64,000 bases of DNA from DATARH01 sp963705325 (GTDB lineage: Bacteria > Pseudomonadota > Alphaproteobacteria > ATCC43930 > CGMCC-115725), in NCBI GenBank assembly GCA_963705325.1, contig OY970069.1:2604001-2668000 (forward strand), in the 5' to 3' direction. Position 1 is the stretch's first letter, and each line of letters starts with the position of its first letter. The notes beneath the pieces are model-generated. The model had not been told where the DNA came from, made no database searches, and saw only the letters and a program-made list of their open reading frames with translations. Position numbers and translations under genes: made by a program. Shown here piece after piece: positions 1 through 7,785 of this stretch.

Positions 1-555
1 GGCGACCGGGCGACCGAGGGCTACGTCACCTTCGACGTCAAGGGCAACATCCTACGCACCGAATATCCGCCCGGCAAAGGTCCAAAGCTCGATTTTCTCG
101 CCGCGGCGAACTACGGCGCGGCCTTCGATGGGCTGAGCCAGGGTCTCGGTGCCCAGGCGCCGGTCACCGAGCTGGAGTTCTGGCCCGATAAGGTCATGAT
201 CACGGCCAAGGACCCGCAAAAACCCAGCGATCTCGTCGTCTTCGAGTATCACGGCGAAAGCCTCAGCCGTAGCATTATGACGCCGATGATCTGGCCGACA
301 TTCGGTCCCGACTGGTTCTTCGATCTGTCGCAGGCGCAGCCGATCGGCGGGCGCTTGGCCCAGCTCGAGCAAGACACGCTCACCCGCCTCGGTCTCGCCG
401 ATGGCAAGATCGAGCGCATCACCATCTCGAAGCAGAAAATTTTCATGCCGCGCAACGACCGCGTCGTGATCGAGATACGCGCCGAGGAGGGACGGCGCGG
501 CGGCCGCGTTGTCTACGATCTCAACGGCAACGTTGTCGACATCGTCACGCCGTAG
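1..555 (+). CDS. 3' part of an unknown protein
   Basis: Open from the first base in frame 1 to a TAG at 553-555, giving the last 184 residues of a protein whose start lies outside the window. The visible part reads as a beta-rich soluble domain (GYVTFDVKGNILRTEYP near the start, VVYDLNGNVVDIVTP at the end). No catalytic motif, membrane segment or family was recognised. The neighbouring genes run on the other strand and converge on it, so they say nothing about its job. Confidence 0.7.
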   Translation, partial: GDRATEGYVTFDVKGNILRTEYPPGKGPKLDFLAAANYGAAFDGLSQGLGAQAPVTELEFWPDKVMITAKDPQKPSDLVVFEYHGESLSRSIMTPMIWPTFGPDWFFDLSQAQPIGGRLAQLEQDTLTRLGLADGKIERITISKQKIFMPRNDRVVIEIRAEEGRRGGRVVYDLNGNVVDIVTP

Positions 556-571
556 CGGTGGATACCGGCGC

Positions 572-910
572 TCAATATGCGCCGATGATGAACTTTTCCT
601 CGATCGTGAACGTCTTAATCCGGCCGATAAAGAGCGCGCCGTCGTCGTGCAGGCGCTTGGCCTCGGGCGAGGCGTTGGCGCGGGCCATCGCCTCGCGGTC
701 GTCAAACCAAGTCTCGGCGATGCCATCGACCTTAACATCGGTCTCGGGAATGTCGGGTCGCGTGCGCGTCTCCTGGATGTGGTTCTGCACATAGCGGCGC
801 ATCCCCGGCACCGCATGCGCTAACGGCGCGTGGATCTCGATCCAATGCTTGACGAATTGCTCGTGGGTCAGCTCGGGCCGACGGGTGAGCAGCGAGATGC
901 TTTTGATCAT
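572..910 (-). CDS. EthD domain protein
   Basis: A 112-residue protein starting MIKSISLLTRRPELTHEQF, the usual opening of EthD/Dabb-type ferredoxin-like barrels, followed by the typical HWIEIHAPLAHAVPGMRRY stretch. A longer reading frame exists upstream, but this ATG matches family starts. EthD proteins are small dimeric alpha+beta barrels, often found with catabolic genes; the exact reaction is usually unknown. It lies 8 bases downstream of the TetR gene and 3' of pcaHG on the same strand, so it may be the last gene of an aromatic-catabolism operon. Confidence 0.8.
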   Translation of the reverse strand: MIKSISLLTRRPELTHEQFVKHWIEIHAPLAHAVPGMRRYVQNHIQETRTRPDIPETDVKVDGIAETWFDDREAMARANASPEAKRLHDDGALFIGRIKTFTIEEKFIIGAY

Positions 911-918
911 GGAATTCC

Positions 919-1578
919 CTATCGCGCGCGGCAGCCGTCGAGGAACAAGGCGACCGCATCCCGCGCCCAAGCGGACAGCTCGGCGGGGGTCAGCGGGGCG
1001 GCGAGGCCAAGTGCGCGCCGCTGCGGTCCGGTTACCACCATCAGGATGAACTCCTCTGCGGCGAAACGCGGGTCTACCGCACGCAGTTCGCCGCTCTCGA
1101 TGCGCGGTTCGAGCTGCTTGGCGATGCGCTCAATGCCGCTCGCCGCGCCGATCTCGTGCATCATGCGAGCGAGCCCTGGAAACTGCCGCGCCTCGGCGAT
1201 GACGATGCGGTGCAGCGCCAACGCTTCCGGGGTTAGCGCTATCCTCAGCAGATGCTCGGCCATCAGCCCTAAGCCATCGGCGAGATTCGGCCATTCGACC
1301 GTCCCCGCGTCCAACGGTGGCAGCCACCGCTCGATCAGCCGTCGTACGACTGCCTCGAACAGTCGCTCCTTGCCGGGAAAGCGATGATAGAAGGTGCGCT
1401 TCGAGATGCCGGCGCGTTTGGCGACCGCCTCGATGCTGATCGCGCCAAAACCGTGGCCGAGAAACAGCAATTCGGCGACGTCGAGAATGCGCACGGCGAG
1501 TTGGGCCGATTGCTGCCGCGACGGCCGCCCGCCGCGTCCGCGCGTCTCCCGGGCTATTTCGTCGACGGAACCTGACAC
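919..1578 (-). CDS. TetR/AcrR family transcriptional regulator
   Basis: A 219-residue regulator. The N-terminal third holds the TetR helix-turn-helix: ILDVAELLFLGHGFGAISIEAVAKRAGISKRTFYHRF is split across residues of roughly 30-65, with the characteristic TFYHRFPGKE end. The C-terminal two thirds are helical, as expected for a ligand-binding domain. It lies 114 bases downstream of pcaG on the same strand and directly before the EthD gene. A near-perfect palindrome of the TetR-operator type lies at 7713-7735, beyond the transposon; linking the two is inference. Confidence 0.88.
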   Translation of the reverse strand: MSGSVDEIARETRGRGGRPSRQQSAQLAVRILDVAELLFLGHGFGAISIEAVAKRAGISKRTFYHRFPGKERLFEAVVRRLIERWLPPLDAGTVEWPNLADGLGLMAEHLLRIALTPEALALHRIVIAEARQFPGLARMMHEIGAASGIERIAKQLEPRIESGELRAVDPRFAAEEFILMVVTGPQRRALGLAAPLTPAELSAWARDAVALFLDGCRAR

Positions 1579-1692
1579 TCATCTCCCCGTGGCTGTGTGG
1601 CCTAGAATCTTAGCCGATGCTTCAGCAAACGCAACCGGCGCGTTCTTTTATGGGCCGTCCGGTAAACCGCCTCGATCGCCGCAATGCGACAC

Positions 1693-2268
1693 TTAGAGAT
1701 CGAGAAACGCCGTTTCGCCGTCGCCTTGCAGGACGATGTCAAAGCGATAGGCGCCGTCTTCGCCTCGCCGAGCGATTAGGCTTTGCCTCGCGGATTCGTC
1801 CTCGATCGCGGTGAGCAGCGGGTCGGCGGCGTTTGCGGCCTCATCGGCGAAATAGATGCGGGTGAACAACTGGCGTAGGAGGCCGCGGGCGAAAAAGGCG
1901 ACATTGATATGCGGCGCCTGAAGCGCGTTGCCGCGGCCCGGAACCGGTCCGGGCTTTATCGTTGTGATACGGAATCGGCCTTGCGCGTCGGTCGCGACGC
2001 GGCCATAGCCGAGGAAATTTGGATCGAGCTTCTTGTCGGTCTGTCCGTCCTCAACATGGCTGTAACGGCCGGCGGCATTGGCCTGCCACAGTTCGAGCAT
2101 CGCGTCGGGCACCGGCGTGCCGTCGCCGTCGATCACCCGCCCCTCGATGACGATCCGCCGGCCCTCGGGGTTGTTGCGGGTCAAGTCGCTCCATTCCGGG
2201 CGGTCGAGACCAAGGGCGAAGAACGGCCCGACTGTCTGGCCCGGCGTCGGGATCAGCTTCGCGGCCAT
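1693..2268 (-). CDS. pcaG: Protocatechuate 3,4-dioxygenase alpha subunit
   Basis: A 191-residue intradiol dioxygenase alpha chain. It shows the family opening TPGQTVGPFFALGL, the MLELWQANAAGRYSH stretch and the DPNFLGYGRVATDAQGRF fold core. The alpha chain lacks the full set of iron ligands, which sit in the beta chain. With PcaH it cleaves protocatechuate between the two hydroxyls to 3-carboxy-cis,cis-muconate in the beta-ketoadipate pathway. Its ATG follows the pcaH stop codon with no intervening base (TAA ATG), so the two are co-translated. Confidence 0.93.
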   Translation of the reverse strand: MAAKLIPTPGQTVGPFFALGLDRPEWSDLTRNNPEGRRIVIEGRVIDGDGTPVPDAMLELWQANAAGRYSHVEDGQTDKKLDPNFLGYGRVATDAQGRFRITTIKPGPVPGRGNALQAPHINVAFFARGLLRQLFTRIYFADEAANAADPLLTAIEDESARQSLIARRGEDGAYRFDIVLQGDGETAFLDL

Positions 2269-2979
2269 TTAGGCTGCCTCGAACGGGGTCGCTTCGCGGC
2301 CGCGCAGTACCATGTCGAACGAATAGCCGAGCGCCCATTCCGGTTCGCTCAGATTTGGGTCGTAGGCGGCAATGAGCCGCTCCCGAGCTTCGACATCGGC
2401 CGTGCTGTTGTAGATTGGGTCATATTGCAGCAGGGGATCGCCGGGGAAATACATCTGGGTAATCAGCCGGGTCACGAAGCCGCCGCCGTAGACCCCGAAA
2501 TGCAGATGCGCGGGCCGCCACGCGTTGGGGCTGTTGCGCCACGGATAGGCGCCAGGCTTGATCGTGACGAAGCGGTAGCGCCCGTCGGCATCGGTGATTG
2601 CCTGGCCGGCGCCGGTGAAGTTCGGGTCCAGCGGCGCGTCGTGCTGGTCGACCGGGTGGTGGTAACGGCCAGCGGCATTGCACTGCCACAACTCGACCAG
2701 CGTGTTGGGGATCGGGCTTCCGTCCTCGTCGAGGATGCGGCCGGTGACGATGATCCGCTCGCCGAGCGGCTCGCCCTTGTGCTGCTTGGTCAGGTCGGTC
2801 GCTGTCGGACCCGCCCAGCCGCTCGTGAAGCTCGGGCCGGTGATCTCCGACAGCGTGTGCTGGAAGGGGACGAGTGGCCGGGTCGGCGAGCGTCTTACGG
2901 TGCTGCCATAGTCCGGGTAGAGGTAGGGCGGCTGGGTTCCCTCGCGGTGCCGGGCATAGGCGGGCGGCGTCTTAGCCAT
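2269..2979 (-). CDS. pcaH: Protocatechuate 3,4-dioxygenase beta subunit
   Basis: A 236-residue beta chain with the PcaH-specific N-terminus (PPYLYPDYGSTVRRSPTRPL). The iron ligands are visible: Tyr in NAAGRYHH, Tyr in PGAYPWRN, and the two His of RPAHLHFGV. It carries the non-haem Fe(III) site of the intradiol dioxygenase complex with PcaG. The start is supported by a strong GAGGAGGGG ribosome binding site. It heads the leftward block pcaH-pcaG-tetR-EthD. Its upstream region is cut by the transposon 105 bases from the start codon, which may have altered its promoter or regulation. Confidence 0.94.
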   Translation of the reverse strand: MAKTPPAYARHREGTQPPYLYPDYGSTVRRSPTRPLVPFQHTLSEITGPSFTSGWAGPTATDLTKQHKGEPLGERIIVTGRILDEDGSPIPNTLVELWQCNAAGRYHHPVDQHDAPLDPNFTGAGQAITDADGRYRFVTIKPGAYPWRNSPNAWRPAHLHFGVYGGGFVTRLITQMYFPGDPLLQYDPIYNSTADVEARERLIAAYDPNLSEPEWALGYSFDMVLRGREATPFEAA

Positions 2980-3076
2980 GCGTTCCCCTCCTCCTCATGG
3001 AGGCGAGAGCCTGATCCGCTTGCCCGCTGCTGGTCAAGACCCGGTGCTCGGTCTCGCGCGGTCCGCGAACCGAGTG

Positions 3077-3084
3077 AAATTTTT
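3077..3084. repeat. Left target-site duplication AAATTTTT
   Basis: The 8 bases AAATTTTT immediately outside the left inverted repeat recur in the same orientation immediately outside the right inverted repeat (7690-7697). IS1595-family elements are known to duplicate 8-bp AT-rich targets, so this marks the insertion. Confidence 0.9.
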
Positions 3085-3107
3085 CGGAATTATCCGGTTG
3101 ACAAACC
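3085..3107 (+). repeat. Left terminal inverted repeat (23 bp)
   Basis: Reads CGGAATTATCC then GGTTGACAAACC going inwards. It is an exact reverse complement of 7667-7689 over all 23 bases, and similarity stops just inside both ends. Confidence 0.92.
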
Positions 3108-3130
3108 GGGCACAAAATCTTGATTGGCGT

Positions 3131-3304
3131 TCACTTGGGTTTACGCGCCTCGCCGCTGGTGCGGGTTGACTGCGGGCGGCGGTTGTTGGCGGGTTTCGGA
3201 GGCGGCGGAGTATTCACCGCGCGGCGCACCGCTTCCTCAAGCGTCATTGGATAGAGCGAAATTGGCTTAGCGTTGCCCGATCCTTTGCGCTTCTCGTCAG
3301 CCAT
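3131..3304 (-). CDS. Small basic proline-rich passenger protein
   Basis: A 57-residue protein beginning MADEKRKGSGNAKPISLYP and ending in a basic, proline-rich tail. The KPISLYPMTLEEAV core resembles, from memory, a family of short uncharacterised bacterial proteins found beside DUF7689 genes. It begins 10 bases after the DUF7689 stop and is the last gene of the transposon operon, ending 24 bases inside the left repeat. No function can be assigned. The conserved core in so short a protein makes a real gene likely. Confidence 0.6.
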   Translation of the reverse strand: MADEKRKGSGNAKPISLYPMTLEEAVRRAVNTPPPPKPANNRRPQSTRTSGEARKPK

Positions 3305-3314
3305 CGGCCATCTC

Positions 3315-3804
3315 CTATCGGCTCGCCCGCCGCATGATTTTGGCGACCTTGCCGTAGCCCAATTCCTGATGAGCCTTATCGTTGCCGGTTTCAAGAGCCT
3401 CTAACGTTTGGTGCTGGATATCCTCCCAATCGCCGAGCTTGCTTGTCCATGACCCGTCCGGCAGTTGCCGTGCGGCGTGTGTGGGCACTCCATCAGTATC
3501 GACATAAATGGCGATTTTCTCGAAATCCCGCCTCCAATTCCCGGCTTTGTGTTGGGCAAACCTCATAGCCCTCGGTCTCATAAGCCTGGATGAATGCCGC
3601 AACAGTTTCTTCGGCTTCAACACCGGAGGGCCAATACACTCCTTCGACCTCACCATCGGTAGGCCACCACCAGTTGTCAGCTTTTCCCGCCGCGTGGGCG
3701 ATACAGTTGTAATGGGTATCCTCACAACTGGTCTTGCGATATTCGCCGCGCCGCAACTGCGGGAATGTCGCTTCCCGGTCAAATGACAGGTAGGGATCGG
3801 CCAT
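3315..3804 (-). pseudogene. DUF7689-like gene with one frameshift
   Basis: Translation starts at ATG 3804 (MADPYLSFDREATFPQL) and runs through NWWWPTDG and GVYWPSGVEAEETVAAF to ELEAGFREN, then goes out of frame. The family-like continuation FEKIAIYVDTDGVPTHAARQ to KIMRRASR is in the next frame. One extra base near 3522 accounts for it; removing it gives about 162 residues. The ATG overlaps the stop of the upstream methylase gene (TAATG), indicating translational coupling. It is either a real inactivation or a sequencing indel. The family has no known function, and the operon position suggests it works with the restriction-modification protein. Confidence 0.75.
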
Positions 3805-6713
3805 TAGTCGAGATAGCCGTGTTCCTTGCCCCACTCCAACCAAGCGCCGGTCGCCCGGCCTATGTCTGCTCCCTCGTTTGGTGGCGGGGTTCTCACGATT
3901 GCGCGTAGCGCGGTGAACCAGTGGCCCGGTCGCTCGCGCATCTCTCGTAAGATCAGCGGAATAGCCGGTTCTCCCATTGCGATGATTTTCTGATAGGCGG
4001 GATGTTTGACCTTTCGAGAGATAGACGAATATGGCCCGGTCTCTCGCCTCCACTGCTCCGCCAAAGATGCAAACCATTCGCGAATGTCGGCGTCGGCCTT
4101 CGCGGGCTGACGTGTCTCCGCGCCCTCGATCAAGGCGTGGATACCGTCTACTACTATTTGTCTTCCTTCGGTGATCCGGCGCAGAAGGTCAGTTGTCTCT
4201 TCCTCATTCCGCCGGGCGGTTTCCGCGATGAGTGCTTGCTGTTTTGGGCTGACCTCGGCGGGTATTCTGATCCCCCGCAAGTCTGGCAGATAGAGACGGT
4301 TTCGGATCGAGCCTGTCGTTCCCCAATCAATATACATTCGATAGAAGGGCGAGCGTAAAAGAGCCAACAAAAATTCGGGATTTAAGTCATGTGCCCGGAA
4401 CACCTGATATTCTGGGCTGGTCAGAAAGCCATCAAATTCTTTTGGCACCAAACCAATACTTCCGACGTTCACGCGCATCGGATTGTAGACAAAATCATTA
4501 TGGTAAACCCGCTTCGGTCGATAATGCGGGCCGAACGATCCTCCCTCCCGATATTCGCTAAGCGTCACCTTTCCATCGCTTGACACCCCGACCATCGCAT
4601 ATTCGTTATCAAGCTCCTCTTCCGTTGCGGGAGCGAACCGCTCTTTCCCGGTTTGGGTGATCCGGTTTCCGAGTGGAACAAGCAGGTCAAGGAAAGCGCG
4701 CTCCTGATGGTGGAGGAGATAAAATGGCGGGTCTAATCGCTCCTTAGTCTCGCTAAGATTTATAGTGAAAGCTCTTTTGAGCCCTTTGGTAGTGCCGCGA
4801 ATAACCTGATCCCTGCGCCGGAAGGATTTTTCGCCATAGTAGCGGGCCGCGAACTCCACAATATCGATTTCAGGACGCTTTATGTCGTCCTGATTGGCAA
4901 AATCTTCCGCCAACAGATCAAGGTCGGTTTTTTCACCGGGTTCAACGATCATTCTGCCACTTGGCTCATAACCCAGATATTCAGCAATTCCCATGAAGAT
5001 CGTATAATCGAAGTCTCGATCACTCCGTAGCATGTGCCGTATAGCGGTCGTGGTGCGTCCCTTCGCCTTGGCGTCGTAGAGGGCCTTCTTCTCCCTTGTG
5101 AATTTCTGCAAATATAAGATGCAAGCGTTTACCGTAGCGACGCCGGATTGAACGAAAGTGTGGTCGGGTAAGCTTATTATTGCACGGATTTCAGCTTCAC
5201 TATGTATTAGGTCGCGAACTGGATTGTTAGTTCTGGTGCTAAACAATCCTTGCGGTAAGACAATGAGCATCCGCCCTTCGGGACGCAGAAGTTGCAAACC
5301 TTTCTCTAAGAACAATAATTGAGTGCTTTCGGACGCTTTTTCTTTGTCACGCGAACCGAGCGCGAATTGCTTGAGGATTTCCGGGTCTTTTTCGCTTACG
5401 CCAAAGGGCGGGTTAGCAAGGATCAGCGTGCAGCCGGAGCCTTGATTGCGCTCGTCATAGTTGGCGACCGCATAAGGTCGCCCCATTTTGTCTTTCCAGT
5501 CGAGTCCATTGCCCCGAACAACTCGCCGCCCATCGCCCCACATGAGCATATTCATCTTTGCGGTGCGGGCCGCACGCGGCTCCCCATCGATCCCGAAAAC
5601 CTGCTGTTCCTTGATATCTTCCAAGAGATCGTCGCGCGTATTCCCCAACCGCCGCAGCGTGCCTTCTGGTAATTGCTCAACACCACGCTGCATCTGCTCG
5701 AATGCTTTGATTAAAAAACCGCCGGAGCCACACGCAAAATCTTCCACAACATCATGAATTGTAATGTTTGCGAGATTTACCATGAAATCGACGACCGGGC
5801 GCGGCGTGAAATACTGACCGAGACCCTTCCCGCGTAATTGGGTCGGCAGAAATTCCTCGAAGGCGCGCCCCTTTACATCGACATCACCATTTCTGACGTG
5901 AAAATTACGGAGTTCCTCTAATACTGCTATGAGCGTACTCGGTGACAAGGTGATCTGCGCGGGTTCATCAAAAACGTCCGGGAAGGCTTCCGCAGTCGCG
6001 GCGTGGAACCAATTGTTCACGAAGTCCTTGGCTGTACCAGGACTAATCGCCTCCCATTCCCGAACGCGAGCAGGTGTGAGAACCGGCATCGTCGCCGCTG
6101 CGCCACGCAAAACGCCTTCTTCCGCCGCCTTCAAAAACAAAAGAAAGCTGAGTTGATCGAATGAAGCTGAGGGATCAAGCTTATCGCCATCCCGGATGAT
6201 ATTGTGCAACTTGCGGAAGAAACGTCGATAGTCCGTTATCTTTCGTTCATCGACCGCCGGGATTTCATTCGCGGGCGCAATTGCGGTCGCCACATTGTCG
6301 AAGCCGATAAGATTACGGAGCTTTTTCCATTCCTCGCGGGCAAGATCGTCTACGCTTTGGTCGAGGATATTGATGCGATTATTGCCCGAATAATAACCGC
6401 GAAGGATGAAGCGCCGACCATTCGTGATGATGCTGAAGGGCGTCCGCAGGTTGAAGGCATACGAATCCAACTGGCCGATATAGCTTTCGACCGCTTCCCT
6501 CGGATGCTTAGCATCAACCGTGATGACCGGCTGGCCATGATGCTTGGCAAGCAAATCAGCTTCCTTGGTCGCGATCTGCCGACCAAGATGCATCTTCACT
6601 GGCGGTCGCCATTGAAGATCGGCAAGTGGATAGCCCAAAATATCCGTGAACAGCGGGCCGATTAGCTTCTGTTCGACTTCAACTTCGTTCCGGTATTCCA
6701 TCGTTCGCCCCAC
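3804..6713 (-). CDS. Single-chain restriction nuclease / N6-adenine methylase / specificity protein
   Basis: A 969-residue protein if the GTG at 6713 is used; ATG 6701 (MEYRNEVEVEQ) is an equally likely start. Residues 1-130 resemble the HsdR N-terminal nuclease domain, with Asp53, Asp67-x-Lys69 and a QxxxY motif at 81-85 (PD-(D/E)xK layout). Residues 280-620 form an N6_Mtase domain with motif I DFACGSGGFL (325-334) and NPPF (434-437). Residues about 650-870 hold one HsdS-like target-recognition region. The last ~90 residues (IREWFASLAEQWRRETG to GYLD) form an extra helical domain. There is no helicase motor, so it looks like a type IIG-style restriction-modification enzyme rather than type I. 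It lies 3 bases after the transposase stop. Confidence 0.85.
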   Translation of the reverse strand: MGRTMEYRNEVEVEQKLIGPLFTDILGYPLADLQWRPPVKMHLGRQIATKEADLLAKHHGQPVITVDAKHPREAVESYIGQLDSYAFNLRTPFSIITNGRRFILRGYYSGNNRINILDQSVDDLAREEWKKLRNLIGFDNVATAIAPANEIPAVDERKITDYRRFFRKLHNIIRDGDKLDPSASFDQLSFLLFLKAAEEGVLRGAAATMPVLTPARVREWEAISPGTAKDFVNNWFHAATAEAFPDVFDEPAQITLSPSTLIAVLEELRNFHVRNGDVDVKGRAFEEFLPTQLRGKGLGQYFTPRPVVDFMVNLANITIHDVVEDFACGSGGFLIKAFEQMQRGVEQLPEGTLRRLGNTRDDLLEDIKEQQVFGIDGEPRAARTAKMNMLMWGDGRRVVRGNGLDWKDKMGRPYAVANYDERNQGSGCTLILANPPFGVSEKDPEILKQFALGSRDKEKASESTQLLFLEKGLQLLRPEGRMLIVLPQGLFSTRTNNPVRDLIHSEAEIRAIISLPDHTFVQSGVATVNACILYLQKFTREKKALYDAKAKGRTTTAIRHMLRSDRDFDYTIFMGIAEYLGYEPSGRMIVEPGEKTDLDLLAEDFANQDDIKRPEIDIVEFAARYYGEKSFRRRDQVIRGTTKGLKRAFTINLSETKERLDPPFYLLHHQERAFLDLLVPLGNRITQTGKERFAPATEEELDNEYAMVGVSSDGKVTLSEYREGGSFGPHYRPKRVYHNDFVYNPMRVNVGSIGLVPKEFDGFLTSPEYQVFRAHDLNPEFLLALLRSPFYRMYIDWGTTGSIRNRLYLPDLRGIRIPAEVSPKQQALIAETARRNEEETTDLLRRITEGRQIVVDGIHALIEGAETRQPAKADADIREWFASLAEQWRRETGPYSSISRKVKHPAYQKIIAMGEPAIPLILREMRERPGHWFTALRAIVRTPPPNEGADIGRATGAWLEWGKEHGYLD

Positions 6714-6716
6714 CAG

Positions 6717-7625
6717 TCAGGCATAGGTGAGACGCTTTCCTTCCGCGCCCCGGATGACATCAGCAGTCCGCTCTCCGTCAGCCAGTGACCGCCGATCCCA
6801 ACGGAATGAAAATTCGTCGCAATACCGCTGAAGATGCTGTTTCGAGATATGATGAAATGTGCCGTAGACACCGCGTTTCAATAGCGCGAAATAGGACTCA
6901 ACCGTATTCGTCGTGGCGTCGCCGCTGACGTATTCGCCCTTTCCGTGATTTACGGTCTTATGCCCACCATCAAATTCTGACCCGATACCCACGTAGCTGC
7001 TCCACTCATCCGTATAGATTGTTGCTTTCTTATTTACGTGATCGCGGATCGCGCCCTTGAGGGTTTTTGAATTGACATGCTCAACGACCTTGGCGCGGGC
7101 GCGACCGTTGCGCTCCACCAAGGCCACGACTGGTGTCTTTTTGGTGCCTCGTCCACGCTTGCCTTGTCGCGGCTCGCCAGCTTTCGGACGTGGTTTGCCG
7201 CCAACGTAGGTCTCATCTACCTCGACACCGCCGGTCAGAAACCCCTTGTCGGGATCGGACATCGCGTGGCGAATGCGATGCGCCATATGCCAAGCGGATT
7301 GATAGGAGCCGAGGCCGAGATTGCGTTGAAGCTGTTTCGCCGAAACGCCTTTTTTGCTGCTGCACATCAGGTGCAGCGCGATAACCCACTTGTGCAGCGG
7401 GATCGGCGAGTCCTCAAAGATAGTGCCCACGCGCACCGTAAACTGGCCCTTGCAGTCGCGGCACTTGAAGAGTCCCTTTTCAGCCGATTTGCCACCGAGC
7501 TTATAAGCGGCCAGCGATCCGCAGTGCACGCATATCACGCCACTTGGCCAGCGGATTTGTTCGATGAACTCCCGCGCCTCATCCTCTGTGAGTCGCCCGA
7601 TCTGGGCCAGATTGATCGTGAGCAT
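6717..7625 (-). CDS. IS1595-family (ISXO2-like) transposase
   Basis: A 302-residue transposase. A zinc ribbon is formed by C32/C35 and C55/C58 (CVHC...CRDC). The DDE-type ISXO2 domain shows Asp137 (VEVDETYVGGK), Asp206 (IYTDEWSSY) and N240/E243 followed by the LLKRGVYGTFHH helix typical of this family. It appears full length and intact. It is the first gene inside the right end, so its promoter probably drives the cargo genes too. Confidence 0.95.
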   Translation of the reverse strand: MLTINLAQIGRLTEDEAREFIEQIRWPSGVICVHCGSLAAYKLGGKSAEKGLFKCRDCKGQFTVRVGTIFEDSPIPLHKWVIALHLMCSSKKGVSAKQLQRNLGLGSYQSAWHMAHRIRHAMSDPDKGFLTGGVEVDETYVGGKPRPKAGEPRQGKRGRGTKKTPVVALVERNGRARAKVVEHVNSKTLKGAIRDHVNKKATIYTDEWSSYVGIGSEFDGGHKTVNHGKGEYVSGDATTNTVESYFALLKRGVYGTFHHISKQHLQRYCDEFSFRWDRRSLADGERTADVIRGAEGKRLTYA

Positions 7626-7666
7626 CGCGGCGTTCCTCCAATGCCGCTATTCTATATTGTGACGCT

Positions 7667-7689
7667 GGTTTGTCAACCGGATAATTCCG
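7667..7689 (-). repeat. Right terminal inverted repeat (23 bp)
   Basis: Exact reverse complement of the left end at 3085-3107. It lies 41 bases upstream of the transposase start codon, so the transposase promoter overlaps or abuts the repeat. Confidence 0.92.
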
Positions 7690-7697
7690 AAATTTTT
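7690..7697. repeat. Right target-site duplication AAATTTTT
   Basis: Direct copy of 3077-3084 directly outside the right inverted repeat. The preceding G also matches on both sides, so the exact boundary is uncertain by one base. Confidence 0.9.
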
Positions 7698-7712
7698 TTC
7701 CATTGGGCTATT

Positions 7713-7735
7713 GTAAACGATACCGTACCGTTTAC
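7713..7735. promoter_or_regulatory. Palindromic operator candidate (TetR type)
   Basis: GTAAACGATAC and GTACCGTTTAC flank a central C; 10 of 11 positions are symmetric. Size, AT-rich arms and central ACCGT resemble operators bound by TetR-family dimers. It lies about 50 bases upstream of the small secreted-protein gene, in the position of a promoter. The nearby TetR gene (919-1578) is a candidate binder, by inference only. Confidence 0.5.
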
Positions 7736-7785
7736 TTATCATCATGACCGCTTATGGTCAATCAGAATGAGGATAGGAGGGTACG

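Larger units (their letters stand above)
3085..7689 (-). mobile_element. IS1595/ISXO2-family transposon with RM passenger cassette
   Basis: A 4605-bp element bounded by 23-bp perfect inverted repeats and flanked by an 8-bp direct repeat. It carries four genes, all leftward: transposase, a nuclease-methyltransferase-specificity protein 3 bases later, a DUF7689 gene overlapping it by one base, and a 57-aa gene. Its base composition is clearly less GC-rich than the surrounding chromosome, which fits acquisition from elsewhere. It sits between pcaH and a small secreted-protein gene. Most IS1595 members carry only a transposase; passenger-bearing members are known, but I do not recall this particular cargo described as a transposon. 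Confidence 0.9.

Noticed and set aside
1909..3123. A 404-codon open frame on the + strand across pcaG and pcaH
   Set aside because: Antisense to two clearly recognisable dioxygenase subunits; its translation has no motif and reflects GC-driven lack of stops.
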